DNA of 64,000 bases from Stichopus chloronotus (GCA_021234535.1 CM037845.1:2508501-2572500), one strand, 5' to 3'. Positions 13,287-25,664 are shown, numbered from the stretch's first letter. Made by a program: numbers and translations. The notes: a model not told the origin generated them from the sequence alone.

Positions 13287-13589
13287 ATCAAAATATGCCA
13301 CAGCACAGTGAACGTGACACCAATCGTATTCACTGTCTTTCCCATTTCCGGGATTTATAATTAGAACATCTGTATTTGTTAGTCATAGCAGATCCATTGG
13401 TGGTGTGAGGGCGATGCGTAGCCCGGCAGAAGAAATAGTGCTGGATTAAAGGTATATTCATCTCCCAAATATTTGACAAGTTCCCCAAGAAAAAAAATAC
13501 AAGAAGATGCATAATTCATTATGATTATTGTAACATCTCAACCCATGTGATAAGTATTACCATTTTCATAGTTGATTGTTTTCGACAAG

Positions 13590-13690
13590 GAATTGCAGAC
13601 ACGAGATCATCATTTGAAGGCTGGGTGGGTATTCTCAGCTCAAGCAAGCTACACCCGGAAAGTGCCATTTCCGGGCATTTAGAGTGTTTG
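13590..13690 (+). repeat. Dispersed repeat family B, fragment
   Basis: Shares the order GAGATC, a GCTGGGTGGGTA-like segment, then GGAAAGTGCCATT with the copies at 15640, 23270 (inverted) and 25665 (inverted). The open frames across this stretch on both strands show no domain and are best read as repeat sequence. Confidence 0.5.
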
Positions 13691-14929
13691 GAAACCCAAA
13701 TAGATATGATCCTACCTATGGCTTTGGTTGGCGGCATCAGTTCAATCCGTTCGAGCGAAAAGAGCCACTTCTGAATCTCACATTACACTGATAGAAATGA
13801 ATTTAAAGTAAAAAGAAAATAATGAACATTTCCTTTTCTTTTATAATTTTAATGGCTTGGAACAAATACCGCCCTCCCTTACTACAACAAATTAAATGGG
13901 GGGGGGGGGGCACTGTCAGTGTGTGGCCTTCTTCCATCAAGAAAGGCCTCTTACACACGTAGTTGTGGTATATTGTAATACAGGTAATTAAGAATACAGT
14001 AGCGAAAGAGGTAAAAATAGTAAAAGATTTGTTAGAAGAACCTGTTAACATCTGGGATTTAGTGTAACCTAGAACACGTACCCTGAAAGAAAAAAATGTA
14101 TATATATCAAAGCTTTTGTACTACAGAGTGTCAGGGAGACAAGATTTTTCACACGGTACCAGTAATTCCTATCACACAATGCCACGCCACTGAGCTTGGC
14201 GCCCCCATCATCAGAAGGTCAGCTATTATTGGAGGGCTAAGCTGAGCGCCGGCCACCATAACCTTCCTGGCAGGTGTTGGAGTGTTCGTTTTTTCTTTTT
14301 GCTTTTTTTTAATCTTCATACCGAAACACCTGCGAACAGGTAGAGATTTGTCTCATTAAGATCCAAGGTCTCTATATTGATAAGTTTTTCTTAACATCTG
14401 ATGATTGGCACCCTCAGCCTAAGGAAAAGAACTGCTGAGTGCCACTGAGTGTAATTGATTACGTCGGCATATATGAATATGCATAGCTTACAATCTGTGC
14501 GCAAACTGAGTCGGAATCCAAGCGATAGTTCGCAGATGTTGGTGTTATAAATGCAGCTGATGCATAAGTAATACACGTCTGTTGCACAGACTATGGACAT
14601 CACTGATCGTTTGGTGTGGAGCGTACAGAAATTTTTGGAATGAAGATACCCCCTAAATCATCGGAAATCACCTTTCTATGCCTCACTGGCGCAGTTTGAC
14701 TCTTGCACCCTCATAAAAACGGCCCCTGGGGGTGGTCCCCTGCAAAGACGCCATTAAATTTCAAACCTTCATGATACAAACAGAATGAGATAATAAATGC
14801 AAGATACTGGCTGAACAGTAAAACATCAGGGCTTTCATGACCGGGGAGTGGCGGGTGTCAACTCCTCCCACCCCCCCCCCACCAAAAAAAAAGAAATGTC
14901 AGATCTCATCTTACGACAAAAAATGACAA

Positions 14930-15500
14930 ATATTACACCAGGTTGTGTCTAAGGTTACCTGGACTAACAAATCCTCAATAAATCTGAAATACCATTTGAA
15001 TTTCCTGCATTTCAATCTAGAAGAGACGATAGTCTGAAAATCTGAAATACCAGTTAGATTATTTCATATCTCAGACTAGCAAATTTCAAACGACGCCAGA
15101 CAGATTGCGCTAAGGTTACCTGGTAGGTGAAAAATTTCTCAAAAAAGTGGATGGGGACACCTCCAACCGTACAACACTCTCACAGGCCAACTGCCACTCA
15201 TCTCATACTTTTCTACACTCATAAAAATACTATTGTATGACATTTTTTCCTCATCAAGGTGACTATTATTTAGAAAAGATATATCAGTCCAAGAATTAGC
15301 TTTACTTTGTAGGCAATCATCAACGATTGTAGTACACTAATAAAAAGCTGTAATCGCCCGAAAGTAAAAGTTGTTGGAATAACTTTTCTTCAACTATAAT
15401 TTTCCTGGGAAAAAGAATTGACTGCATTAAATGCAAAGCATTGCACCAGAGTTTGTCTAAGACTACCTGTTGGTTCAAAATTTCTCAAAAAGGTAAAAAA
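14930..15500. repeat. Internal repeats around a CTAAGGTTACCTG motif
   Basis: The motif CTAAGGTTACCTGG occurs near 14949 and 15110, and a variant CTAAGACTACCTG near 15456. The last two are followed by AAATTTCTCAAAAA. The stretch 14.8-16.5 kb has no counterpart in the second copy of the repeat block and is probably inserted repeat DNA. No gene seen. Confidence 0.4.
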
Positions 15501-15639
15501 CCCTATATCATTAGAAAGTACAACTTGTTGAATGAACTTTTCTGGAAATTATGATAGCTTAAATATTCTAAATAAGAGCAATCCAAATTATTACCATCTT
15601 CCGTAGAATAATGTGTTTATCTTATTATTTGAGAAATTG

Positions 15640-15745
15640 CAAAGACATGAGATCCCTGTTCCATGGGTGGGCACATACAGCCCAGGACACTAGGGAAGTG
15701 CCATTATCTGGGCGGTTTGTACAGCCAACCTTTTTCTGATAGCTT
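15640..15745 (+). repeat. Dispersed repeat family B, fragment
   Basis: GAGATCCCTGTTCCATGGGT, then CAGCCCAGGACACTAGGGAA and GTGCC, matching in inverse orientation the copy at about 23345-23425. A CAGTGGCGTAGC motif lies just beyond, at about 15903. Confidence 0.6.
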
Positions 15746-18420
15746 CTCGCCTTCACCTAGCTAGTCCTGCCGTTACTCACCACCCCCTTACATTTTTTTG
15801 TCTGTCCCTTGTGCCGAACAGTGCCCTTTTCGAAAAGACTCCTGCTTTACAAAATTCTGGAATCTCGCCTGATAAGGTATTCGTATAGTGTCCTAAACTG
15901 CGGCAGTGGCGTAGCCTCTCAGTTGAAGAAAATGAAAACATCCAGCCTGTCGAAATTTTGGACCTTCACGCCCCCAAAGATATGACCCTAGCTAAGATCA
16001 TGTATAACATGTCAAGAGTTACAAAACAAAGTAGTTGTTGAGGGGTATCTTTTAGACAGTTTAGGGAATGTTGGTATGTTATATAGACTTATGTTAATTC
16101 ATAGTGTATAGCTGGCAGGTTGGAAAAAAAAGTATTTATCACTTAGAATAGTGGTCTCCAAAATCATTCTCTTGTGTCCCACTAAAATGCCAGAAATCTG
16201 AAGTCTCCCACCTGTGCTGATTCCGACAAATAACGTTGTTCATGAGTTGGGAGTTTCTTTTTCATCTTTTTCAAATCTAAAAATGGTGTTTACTTGTCAC
16301 AAAATTCGATCGTTTCTCAGCAGAACTGAACATTTTTCAGTTTTATCTTACCCATTTTTTGATCGAAAAGCTAGGCGTCCCACCCAAATTTTCAGGCGTC
16401 CCACTTCATGGTACGGGTCCAACAGTCTGGCGACCTCGTCGAGTAAGAACATTTCCGAGGTCAACTTTCGCGGACAGGATAAGGTCAATATTATATAACT
16501 ATTAACAATGCCGTATATACCATAAATTTAAGGCCTCTTAATACTTCTGTCTAATGGCTACAACAGCAAAACTACCAAAATCTATATGCAGAGTACCCAC
16601 TTAACACATGTCGCAGCTGATGACTATCAGCCTACACTTCCCAAAATTACTCGAAATTTGGCAAATTTGGGAGCTCTTTCGGAAATTTTCGAGAAGAGGA
16701 ATAAGGTCAGGAAAATTCCCGATATTAAGAGCAAAAAGTCGTTCTGTATTCTAGAAATTTTAAGAGAATTTTTTTGCCTATTTCTATTTTATTTACTATG
16801 CAGGGATATATCGCGTGGGGGATGAGGGGGAGGGGATTGAACGATTTAGCGTAATCAACTAGTCTGCAATATAAACAGCTCAATTTACTATAATGACATT
16901 TGTGTATTGGCGACACCTCAAACTGAAATCAAAAGGAGATAGATGAAATATTTAGGCTAAGAGCACAAGCGTCGTTCGAGGTGGCCTAACGCCAGTTTTG
17001 TGAGGAAGAAATTAAGTGAGAAAATTATTAAAACGCAAAATTGTACGTGTTGGTGTAGGGGGTAGAGTGAGGGGGTAATGGCTTTTCAGTGTGATACTGG
17101 ATAATTCAGCAAAGTAACATTATTAACAACATACTTGAGAAGCATGATTTAAGGTAAAATTCAGGTAATACTCAGTCAATTTCAGGACAGTTTGAATTCA
17201 ATTTCAGGAAAAAGAAATGTGGTAGCCCTGTATCAGCCCTCACTTGAAATCATGTGTTCCCGGATAGGGCCCAGATCGAGTGGGTTGGCCGTATAGAGAT
17301 ACTATCATAGCCTATATATTAGTGGTATAAAATCCTAATATAACAGAAGGTGCGGTGGTGGCACAGCACCTATAAGTTTAGGCGAACATTTTACTAAGGT
17401 TCGGTGATAGAATGGACACATTTACATTACAGACAACGTGTCACATTATAAAGGTACAAAGATGATAGGCCTATGTGCTGAACATTTGCTCTGAAGAATG
17501 GCTTATCGGTAGGCCTATGTCTTTGAATGTGAATATTTCTTAAGTTTTTTTTCTGTTGCACGTTCCGTCTACACATAGCTATGAGAACTACATAGAAACA
17601 CATACGTTACACTGAAAACTAGCATTAGGCCTACTGTACACTAGCATAACACACACAAAAATGTTTTGCCATTGGTTTATAACGAGTAAGAGCATAACAC
17701 GTCTACCAGTGTACTACACTACCAGGGGCGGAGAAACAGGGGGTTGGCGTTATAACCCCTCTCGTGTTTGACAAGGGGCAAAAAAAAAAAGCAAAAAATA
17801 AGCGCAAGATTTGAAAAAGCAAATCATGAGATAATAATAACACTAGCGACATATGGTCCTGTATATTGATGGAATATTTCAGCTAGTTTGCTGAGGCAAC
17901 CGGTTTGCAAAGTGGGAAAAATAGTTCATAAAATACATAATTATAATTCTCTTTTAAGCACACACCTTTAAGCACAATACCTTATAAAGTATGCACCAAA
18001 TCGCACATTTCCACATTAAAAAATGAAAAAACCTTCACATCGTGGGAGGGGGAAACCCCCTCTCACACCCTCCCATTCGCCCGCTCACTCTAGCGCTTCA
18101 CTTCCTCTTATGCGACCCCCACCCCTGACTGGATATCTCCGTCCCTTTACACTACAGTCGAAAGTTAGCGTTACTACGCATTTCATACACAAAGTGTTCA
18201 GTTACTTACCCAATACTGTTAGTGTTTCGATCAATGTTGAATCTTAGGGGCTGTTTCTTGATACTGGCTTCTGACAATTGCTTTATCCCCAGCTATAAGT
18301 AAACTACTCTCTGTTTACTTATTTACTGTTTGTGAATGGCAAAAAAAAAAAATGCTGAGCAGACACAGAGGGTCGAGAATTTTATCGGTCAACTGGATGA
18401 TAAGGTAATGGGTTAAGGCT

Positions 18421-20040
18421 GGTAGTCATACTGGTAGCCCTTAATAACCAAAAAGACGTGACATAGCACTCGACATCAACGCTATATTCTCTTGCTGGTT
18501 CAGATATCTTCCAGTAAGTAAGAGGAACACAGCATCAGTGGAAGGAAAAGAACAAAGTCTAGTACAAGTGGCTAAATATATCAGACTACCCACAATTTTC
18601 GCTGTATACCTGTTAGAGTCAACCTTTTCACTTTTTTGATACTTACTGTCAATTTTCATTTCACATGGTGTAAGTTTTAGCTCTTTTTCTTTTTTGGTCT
18701 GATGTTAACTTTGAACTTTATTTCAGTCTCTTTGAACATGATTATATAATTAATTTTAAATAGATATGTGAACAGATTAAAAAAGATTCGGGAAGTGACA
18801 ACAAGAAGCTCGGTGGAGCTTATGTACGTTGTCAATACAAAGTAATAAGAAGAATAAATAAAGGCGATGACAGTAATTAAGCAGATGCAATAATATAAGC
18901 AAAAAAAAAAAAGCAGACCCTCAATGAAAGTTTGAAAGAAGATAAGATTTCAATTGTTCTTGAAAATATTTACAGTTCTGCAAGTCACGATGGCATTAGG
19001 AAAAGAGTTTCAACGTTGAACACCAGCAAATCGGACACATTGTTGGGAATCTTTTAAATCTGAATGGATAATTGGTAATTCGTATAACTTGGGTAAGGAT
19101 GGGTATTGCTACGAGGATGGAAGTAGGATGGCAAGGTATCATGCATCCAACTGGAAATAAAAATACCAACATGATACCGATTCAGGTCATAAATAGTAAC
19201 CCGATTCAGGTCATAAATAGTAACAATATTCATGCTGTTAAACAGAGGAGCAGTGTGATAAAGGTAATCTTTATTACAATTACATCGAATTGCTCTTTTC
19301 TGTAAAATAAACAGGAAAAAGAGGTTGAATTCTAGCGCGATAGGTACTGCAATGTACCATCACAGAAATACCTAAGAAATCCATTCATTTTATCGACGTA
19401 CAGAATAACTTTATTCAAGAATTCCTTCGTCTACAGAGCAGTCCTTTTCAATCAATCTAAACTTTAGACGATTTGACGGTGGTCTTAAAGACCTTTAATG
19501 GTTTAATGTGAGCTAACTTCATGTACATACAGTATATTGTCTTATGATCGGATTCGTAACCTTATTTTACTACTCCTTTTTATAAATATTTTATATAGCC
19601 TATTTACACTGGAATATATAAATTGAAATTGTCATAAGACAAAGTGCTGTGCCCACAAACGAAGGCACGGTAGTGATGGAATTGGGCACTTTGGGTGAAA
19701 GGCATGAAATTTCGTTCAAAGTTAGCCTTTAGCGTGCAAATTGAATTTAGATTGGAGGTCGTCTCAGTTTGGGCCTCTAATATGACCGCTAAATTCAAAA
19801 AGGTAGATTATGACCACATGTGGTCATTTCATTATTTCAAATTCGAGTTAATGTAGGCACGTCGAGCACGCGCTCAACAGCATGTCACATATATGCGGCA
19901 ATTGGTCTTCTCTAACGCTCGCGTGTATGGCAAGCCGAATGTGCAATAAATAGAGAATCCACGATTCGATCTTCTTGGGTTACTAATACTCTCAGATGAC
20001 CTGTCGATAAGCTATGCTTGGAATATAAACGATAAACCAG
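18421..20040. other. Gene-free stretch
   Basis: Only A-rich tracts and a short tandem duplication are visible. Open frames are short and carry no recognisable domain. Confidence 0.5.
19177..19224. repeat. Tandem duplication of 24 bp
   Basis: CCGATTCAGGTCATAAATAG plus four bases is repeated back to back with no visible difference. Confidence 0.9.
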
Positions 20041-20061
20041 GTTTACATCATCATTATCCAA

Positions 20062-20470
20062 GGTAATCCAGGTGTACTACCGTCACAACTTTGGATTATC
20101 AAACGATAATGTTGGATTATTTATACTTATTAGACATTTGGCTTGTCAAACTATGCCGGACACTCACAAGAAAATCATGGATCACTTTCTCTGCCAAATA
20201 TTCAAATTTACAATGTAATCGATAATCATGGATTATTGACGAAAAGTACACTTAAATTAGTGAATAATTCAAGACTGGATACCTTTTGGATTATACCTCT
20301 TGTATTATCCGTCTATAGTTATTTCGTAATCTGTATGTGACATCTACATTTTAACATTTCAAGAAGGGGAGCTTAGACAAATCTCATATTTGATATGTAG
20401 GTGTACCACATTAAATTATTAAGTCCGAGGACGTTCTTTTTTAATCTAAGTCAAAGGTTATTCAGGATTA
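20062..20470. promoter_or_regulatory. Cluster of GGATTA/TAATCC motifs
   Basis: Six copies in ~410 bases: TAATCC at 20064, and GGATTA at 20093, 20114, 20230, 20288 and 20465. This hexamer is the core site of K50 homeodomain factors such as Otx, Gsc and Pitx. Chance alone would give well under one. No nearby promoter is visible on either strand, and part of the cluster overlaps a degenerate repeat, so a repeat origin is equally possible. Confidence 0.2.
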
Positions 20471-20990
20471 GCAGGTGTCAAAGAGTAAAAACGTTGTAAA
20501 CACAATACGTAAAGAAAAGGGACATAGAGCTATGTGTATCACGTAAGGCACAGATTCCTATTGTATTGAGATCCAGCGGTCTTTAAGGGTTAACAGGGTG
20601 TCAAATTGTGAAAGCCAGGTAAATACGGTATCTCGAAGAGGGTAGCTTGAACAAATCTCATATTTGACATGAAGCTGTATCAAATGAGTACAAAAGCCCT
20701 TTTGTTTTTGAGTTAAATCTACGGTCATTTGGAATCAACAACGTCAAATTGTGAAAATCCTGTAAAAACGATATCTCAAGCTTGGACAGATCTCATATTT
20801 GGTTTGTAGGTGTTTCACAATTGGTAAAGAATCCTATAAATGTTAAGTGGGACAATTGCAGTGACATTGGCTAAACAGAGATTAATTTGTGAAACAGCAT
20901 GTACGTATGCAATCTCAAGACATGGAGGTCAGACATGTCTCTTATTTCATTGCATTTCTATAATGAATCACGACGCCTATCAATCATCAT
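20360..20990. repeat. Degenerate tandem monomers, ~137-145 bp
   Basis: GCTTRGACAAATCTCATATT-like segments occur at 20371, 20644, 20780 and (weak) about 20925, with a very degenerate one near 20510. Each is preceded by a GTAAA-ACGATATCTC-like segment. It is the same monomer type as at 37.4-39.1 kb, where the AGGTCA part is better kept. Confidence 0.6.
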
Positions 20991-21032
20991 CTTAGGTCAG
21001 AAAATGCCATACATCGTGTATGGGGATTGTTA

Positions 21033-21125
21033 TTGCGTTATCGGTTCGTGTTACATCCTCGGTTAATTTTTACTACATTATCGGTTTCTTTCACATTATC
21101 GGTTAATTTTACATTATCGGCTGCA
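21033..21125. repeat. Minisatellite of TTATCGGTTAA-like units
   Basis: TTATCGGTT, CCTCGGTTAA, TTATCGGTTT, TTATCGGTTAA and TTATCGGCT follow each other at ~17-22-base spacing. The units carry GATAA on the minus strand. Confidence 0.7.
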
Positions 21126-21273
21126 ACAGAGCTTACTTACTCAGCATACGGAAAGGTGACGTGCTCTGATCTTAAGGGTATTTCTCTCCAATAATTTTCT
21201 GGTACGCCCCTCACCGACGTATAGTCTTTCCACAATTCTCGCACATGGCAGATTTCTCTAACTGCACTCTCCA

Positions 21274-21289
21274 CCCCCCCCCCCCCCCC
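21274..21289. repeat. Poly-C tract, exactly 16
   Basis: Sixteen consecutive C residues. Confidence 0.95.
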
Positions 21290-21488
21290 TTTGAAATTCC
21301 TATAACCCTAACATTTTCAGTCTGTATGATATTTCAATCTATACTGCAACGTTATTTATTCATTGTGACAACTTCAGGCAGTAACTAAATATATGTTACA
21401 TTCTCCGTATTTGAAACTTCTTTTTCAAGAGTCTGGTTTACCATTTTGGAACTCTCACACCATTCTGCAGGCCGAGTATGAAATCCAG

Positions 21489-21842
21489 GGAAAGGGAAAT
21501 AGGGCGTTTAAAATACACCAACATGACATACAAAAGAAAATAACGGTAATCATTGTTTAACCATTCAGTCTCATCAATAAACATATAACAAAGCTTCATC
21601 TCCTCAAAACATTATGCATGTGATGAGTAATAGAAGATGCATCATTTGAATTTTGAAAAGTTTGGGTGAACAAATTAGTGTTGAACAACAAATAACTGAA
21701 TTTCTGTCTACGAGAAGCTTATTTCTTGAAGAGAAGGCAACTGTCCTTCCGTATTTTTAATAATCTATCATTCTACGTCCACAAACATTGGTTTTAAAAA
21801 TATGGATGTTTTCTCTAAAACAAACGCCCTGTTTTCCTTTAA
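21489..21842 (+). mobile_element. MITE with TTAA flank and AGGGAAATAGGGC ends
   Basis: The element body, 21493-21838 (346 bp), begins AGGGAAATAGGGCGTTT and ends with the near reverse complement of that. The right flank is TTAA; the left flank is GGAA, probably a mutated TTAA. The body matches the copies at 34753-35098 (346 bp, same strand) and 22633-22977 (345 bp, opposite strand) along its whole length. A TTAA target with short inverted ends and no coding capacity fits a non-autonomous piggyBac-like element, but I see no transposase source here. Confidence 0.8.
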
Positions 21843-22156
21843 GTTTTGTGTATTCACATGTAGGACTTTCGCATTCTTTTCAAATCATGATTTGCAAATA
21901 ATCTAGCCATCTAAAGCCTTTCCATAAATGTATAATTATACCAAAATCCCTGAGGACATCTTCTGAAATTTATTACGGTTTTTACGGGGTTTCTGAGGCC
22001 TTAAAACAGTTAATTTTCCTTTCGCTTTGCCAGCTATGCCACCACTCGGGCGCTGTTCCTGGATCCCACCACGGACCTTAAGGTGGGCCATTGGACCCAC
22101 CATTTATGGACTTCAGATTTCGCCTAGTTTGGGGTTTCCGACAGTTCACCTCATAT

Positions 22157-22172
22157 CCCCCCCCCCCCCCCC
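22157..22172. repeat. Poly-C tract, exactly 16
   Basis: Sixteen consecutive C residues. A G12 tract follows at 22378-22389, just before a GCTACGCCAC motif. Confidence 0.95.
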
Positions 22173-22628
22173 AAGTTGAAAAGAAACCAGTACCCTTGGA
22201 TCTGTGCTAAAACTGGATAATTCGTAACAGTTGCGTGGCCAGGGTTTAATTTTTAGCAGTGAAGCACAGCTCGAGGTCACATTTCTTTTCTTTTTATTGG
22301 GGCACAATTTCTGAATTTTCTCCCCCACTCCACAGAACTAATTTATGAAGCTGTACATCCAAAGTTTCCAAGGGAAAGGGGGGGGGGGGTTGTGCCAACT
22401 CAATCTTTCCCTCCCCCCAACCATAGCTACGCCACAACTGCGTACATACTTAAAGGCAAGCGGAAGATGTAAGAAATTTTTGGTGCATCTGGGGCTAACA
22501 TGTCACCAGGTTACCAGTCAAGTTACATTCAGTACCAGGGGGCCAAGTGCAAATCACCAATGATCTCAAACTATGCGTTGTATCTACAAGTAAATGATAC
22601 TTCATTCGATTTAGAATGTCCTTGCATT

Positions 22629-22981
22629 TTAATTGAAATAGGGCGTTTGTTTTAAAGAAAACATCCATATTTTTCAAACCAATGTTTGTGGACGTAGAAT
22701 GATAGATTTTTCAAAATAAGGAAGGACAATAGCCTTCTTTTCAAGAAATAAGCTTGTCACGGATATAAATTCAGTTATTTTTTGCCCAACACAAATTTGT
22801 TCACCCAAACTTTTCAAAATTCAAATGATGCATCTTCCGTTACTCATCACATGCATAATGTTTTGAGGAGATGGAGCTTTGCTATATGTTTATTGATGAG
22901 ACTGCATGGTTTAACAATGATTAAAGCTGTTTTCTTTTGTATGTCATGTTGGTGTATTCTAAACCCCCTATTTCCCTTTAA
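22629..22981 (-). mobile_element. Inverted copy of the TTAA MITE
   Basis: TTAA occurs on both sides (22629-22632 and 22978-22981) of a 345-bp body that is the reverse complement of the MITE at 21493-21838. The left end on the plus strand has decayed (TTGAAATAGGGC in place of AGGGAAATAGGGC). With the plus-strand copy it forms an inverted pair ~790 bp apart. The open frame starting at 22782 lies inside the MITE and is not a gene. Confidence 0.85.
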
Positions 22982-23269
22982 TGATCCTAAAGTTAATGCT
23001 CTGGGCTACTTCGAGGCAAATTTCGAAAATCGAAGTATTATATGTAACACTAATATTTTGGTTGTTCTGTCAGGCAAATGTTTTAACTGGTAATGACCTT
23101 ATATTCAGGGTCTGTATCTGAAAATTTATGGCAGCTCACTTACTTTCTAATTTCACTGGTACTGCACTTGTCCCGAAGTCACGCTCTTATATCAGTAGTA
23201 CGAGTCGTTAAGGCCACATCCAAAACTCGGTCCTATCCCAGTTGTTGGCAAACTCAAAAACAAGCAAAA

Positions 23270-23660
23270 AAGCTGTGTGCCAGCAGGATTATCTAGCGCC
23301 ACCATCTATTCGCAGGGAGCGCACAAGGAAATGTTGGCTTTATAAAGCCAACAGCTGGTCTTAAACGGCACTTCCCTGATGTTCTGGGCTGCTTGTATCC
23401 AGCCTTGACATAGGGATCTCAAATTTCTTAATTAAATGACAAAATATCATTCTAAGAAAATGGTACGGCCATACAAATCAAGTTGGTTGACATGATGCAA
23501 GAATCATAATATTATTATGCCTCCTTTTTCATTTATTCTTGGAACACTTAGCAAATATCAAGGGATGGGAGAGGACTGAACAGAACCTTTAGCCTCCCAC
23601 TTTTATTGGGATGTTCCTCCAAACACAACATCCCCCTCCCCAGTGCCACAGAGTGCTATC
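23270..23660 (-). repeat. Dispersed repeat family B, longer copy
   Basis: From GTGCCAGCAGGATTATCTAG through the inverted GGGAAGTGCC / GAGATCCC segment to CCCCTCCCCAGTGCCACAG. The same blocks occur in the same order at 25665-26060: GCGCCACCATC / GTGCCACCATC; CATTTATTCTTGGAACACTT / CATGTATTCTCAGAGGACTT; then a C-rich end. Class unknown; no coding frame. Confidence 0.55.
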
Positions 23661-24159
23661 GATTGGGTTTCTCCTGTTGTAGTTGCTTATAGAGAGAATG
23701 AACAAATCGAGTCCATGTGATTAACGGAAAATAAATGAAAACTGATTGAACGAATATGTAATATTTGATTATTACATTTCGTTCAAAACAGACCAAGAAC
23801 AAATCGCCTTGTAATCTGTAGTGAACGAAAACTGAACAGAACATACAGGGACAGAATATTTTTATGCTCGTATTGTTCATACTTTATGGATTCTATTTTT
23901 CTTTCACTTTGAATGAACTTGGTGAGTAAAACCTGTTTTAAAGGTTCTTCGCGTTAAAGTTTCCAATATAATGACTCCATGGATTAGGGAGACGCCGATC
24001 ATGCTTATATAATGACAAAACCGTCAAGTTTGAAGTGGAAAATTTATGGTACGAAGAAAAGAGGAGAACTAGGTAATACTTAAAAAAATAAAGCACCATC
24101 GTACCACTTGATAATGTTCTTTGATAATTAAATAAAGGAAGGAGGATATAACCATAGTT

Positions 24160-24175
24160 CCCCCCCCCCCCCCCC
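24160..24175. repeat. Poly-C tract, exactly 16
   Basis: Sixteen consecutive C residues. Confidence 0.95.
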
Positions 24176-24298
24176 GTCTGAGGAATTTTATTGCGCAATC
24201 AAGCAACATTCTAGTAGGCCATACCATGGAGTTCTTTTTTACCTTCATGGATTATTATTGATGATAAAGTTGCAGTTAATTGAATCACATCCCTGCAG

Positions 24299-24424
24299 GT
24301 TACCATTCATTGGTTAGACCTACCAGAGCCACTCTCCGGGATCCTACCCAGGAGCTGACCCACTCTCAGCAGGAGCTGTACTCATCTCCATCTCGTAATT
24401 ACTACCACTCCCGTTTGAGACGTA
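24299..24424 (+). CDS. Possible orphan exon, 126 bp, phase 1-1
   Basis: A stretch richer in G and C than its surroundings follows a plausible acceptor (CATCCCTGCAG) and ends at a plausible donor (GTATGA). It is open in one frame. The translation is hydrophilic and rich in Ser, Gln, Arg and Tyr, for example GYHSLVRPTRATLRDPTQEL followed by Ser/Gln-rich and Arg-rich parts. Both boundaries fall at phase 1 and the length is a multiple of three, the pattern of a cassette exon. I recognise no domain, and no partner exon was found on the same strand. It may be one exon of a gene with long introns, an exon of a dead gene, or chance. Confidence 0.3.
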
Positions 24425-25660
24425 GTATGACTGATATGTTACCCCATCTTTGCTTTAGAACGATATTGTATACACAATGTGATATCGGGATTGTGAAACA
24501 AGGGTAGGTGTATATACCCTTCGGGTTTGTTTCTCATGAATTGCACTTCCAATGTAATGTCATTGCAATTTGACTTAAGGTTACAATCTTGTGATTCCAC
24601 ATAAAGTAAGATCTCTGATTGTTTTTCAGTGTCCGGATGAAAATCATGACACCCGTGCACACAATTAACATACGCGTGGGAAATAAAAAAAAAAGAAGCA
24701 AAAAAGCACTCTCGGGGCGCCTTATGTTCTCAGTGCTTTGTGCAACCATAGTGAACAAAGTGTCCTGATATGAAACTGGATTTGAAATAACAAACAGTTT
24801 TCTCCATTCCAGTTATCATTTTCCACGATAAATCACCCCGGTAGTTCACAGAACTTACACTTTTTTGACAATATTTGCATTTGCTTCATAAACCAAAGAC
24901 GAATTACACATTTAAATTACTGCCATGTTACTCGATGCAAGTATGAGATTCGGAATATCACGGCGCAGCCACGTAGTAACTAAACTAGTTAAATTCAACT
25001 CCCTGGCTCCCAATTAAATTTAAAAAAATTATTTTATCTTGGTAAATAAATAATAAACCTATTTCAAATACCACCATTGGTGACTTCAAGGGGAGGCATA
25101 GACCCCACCAAAAAATGGACACTGTTTGAAGAATTATACCTCGAAAAACCATCTTTTTAGAAAAAAAAAAAAACAATGACCTTCCTAATTGTTCTTTTTT
25201 GTTGCATCAATTGTATCTGAGGGCTATTCAGGTATTCGTTATTTCTTCACAAATTCAAATACAAGGTAAGCTACGATTTAACAAATTGATATGTACAAAG
25301 AAAATGTGAAAGGAAGCAAAAATGGCGCTCTCCAAGAACAAAAAAGACAGAAAGGGACAACTAAAAACTTCTTACAGTTAAATCCAGTTAATGTACACCA
25401 CCGAACTCTCCCACGTGACATCTTTCCCACCCTGCCCCACCCACCGGTGAAAAATTAAGGAAATCAAAAGAGAAAGCTTGAAAAGAACAAGATAAAATTA
25501 GAAATACGTATACTATCTTTCTCTGTATCTTAGTATAGCCTTGTAGTCAGATTTCCAAGTACTGATTGCACGATGGTGTAAGCTAAATTTGGAAAAATCT
25601 GTTTTAGTAATCTGGTTTACAACGGCAGTTGTAGCAAAAATATATCTACAGGGGGAGGGG
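24425..25660. other. Gene-free stretch
   Basis: AT-rich, with short homopolymers and no recognisable coding, RNA or repeat signal. Confidence 0.45.
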
Positions 25661-25664
25661 AAAC

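Larger units (their letters stand above)
12640..18420. repeat. Copy 1 of a diverged collinear repeat block
   Basis: Short and long matches occur in the same order and orientation as at 34480-37090. Anchors are 12650-12760 with 34490-34600, the MITE fragment at 13154 with the full MITE at 34753, 14241 with 35143 (GCTGAGCGCCG), 14645-14740 with 35200-35310, 16600-17140 with 35600-36090, 17375-17720 with 36480-36830, and 18160-18410 with 36840-37080. Copy 1 is longer because of inserted material, mainly 13.2-14.1 and 14.8-16.5 kb. It could be an old segmental duplication or two copies of a large unrecognised transposon. No reliable gene is visible in it. Confidence 0.7.

Noticed and set aside
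22782..23093. A 103-codon plus-strand open frame
   Set aside because: Most of it lies inside the inverted MITE; the matching region in the other copies is not open.
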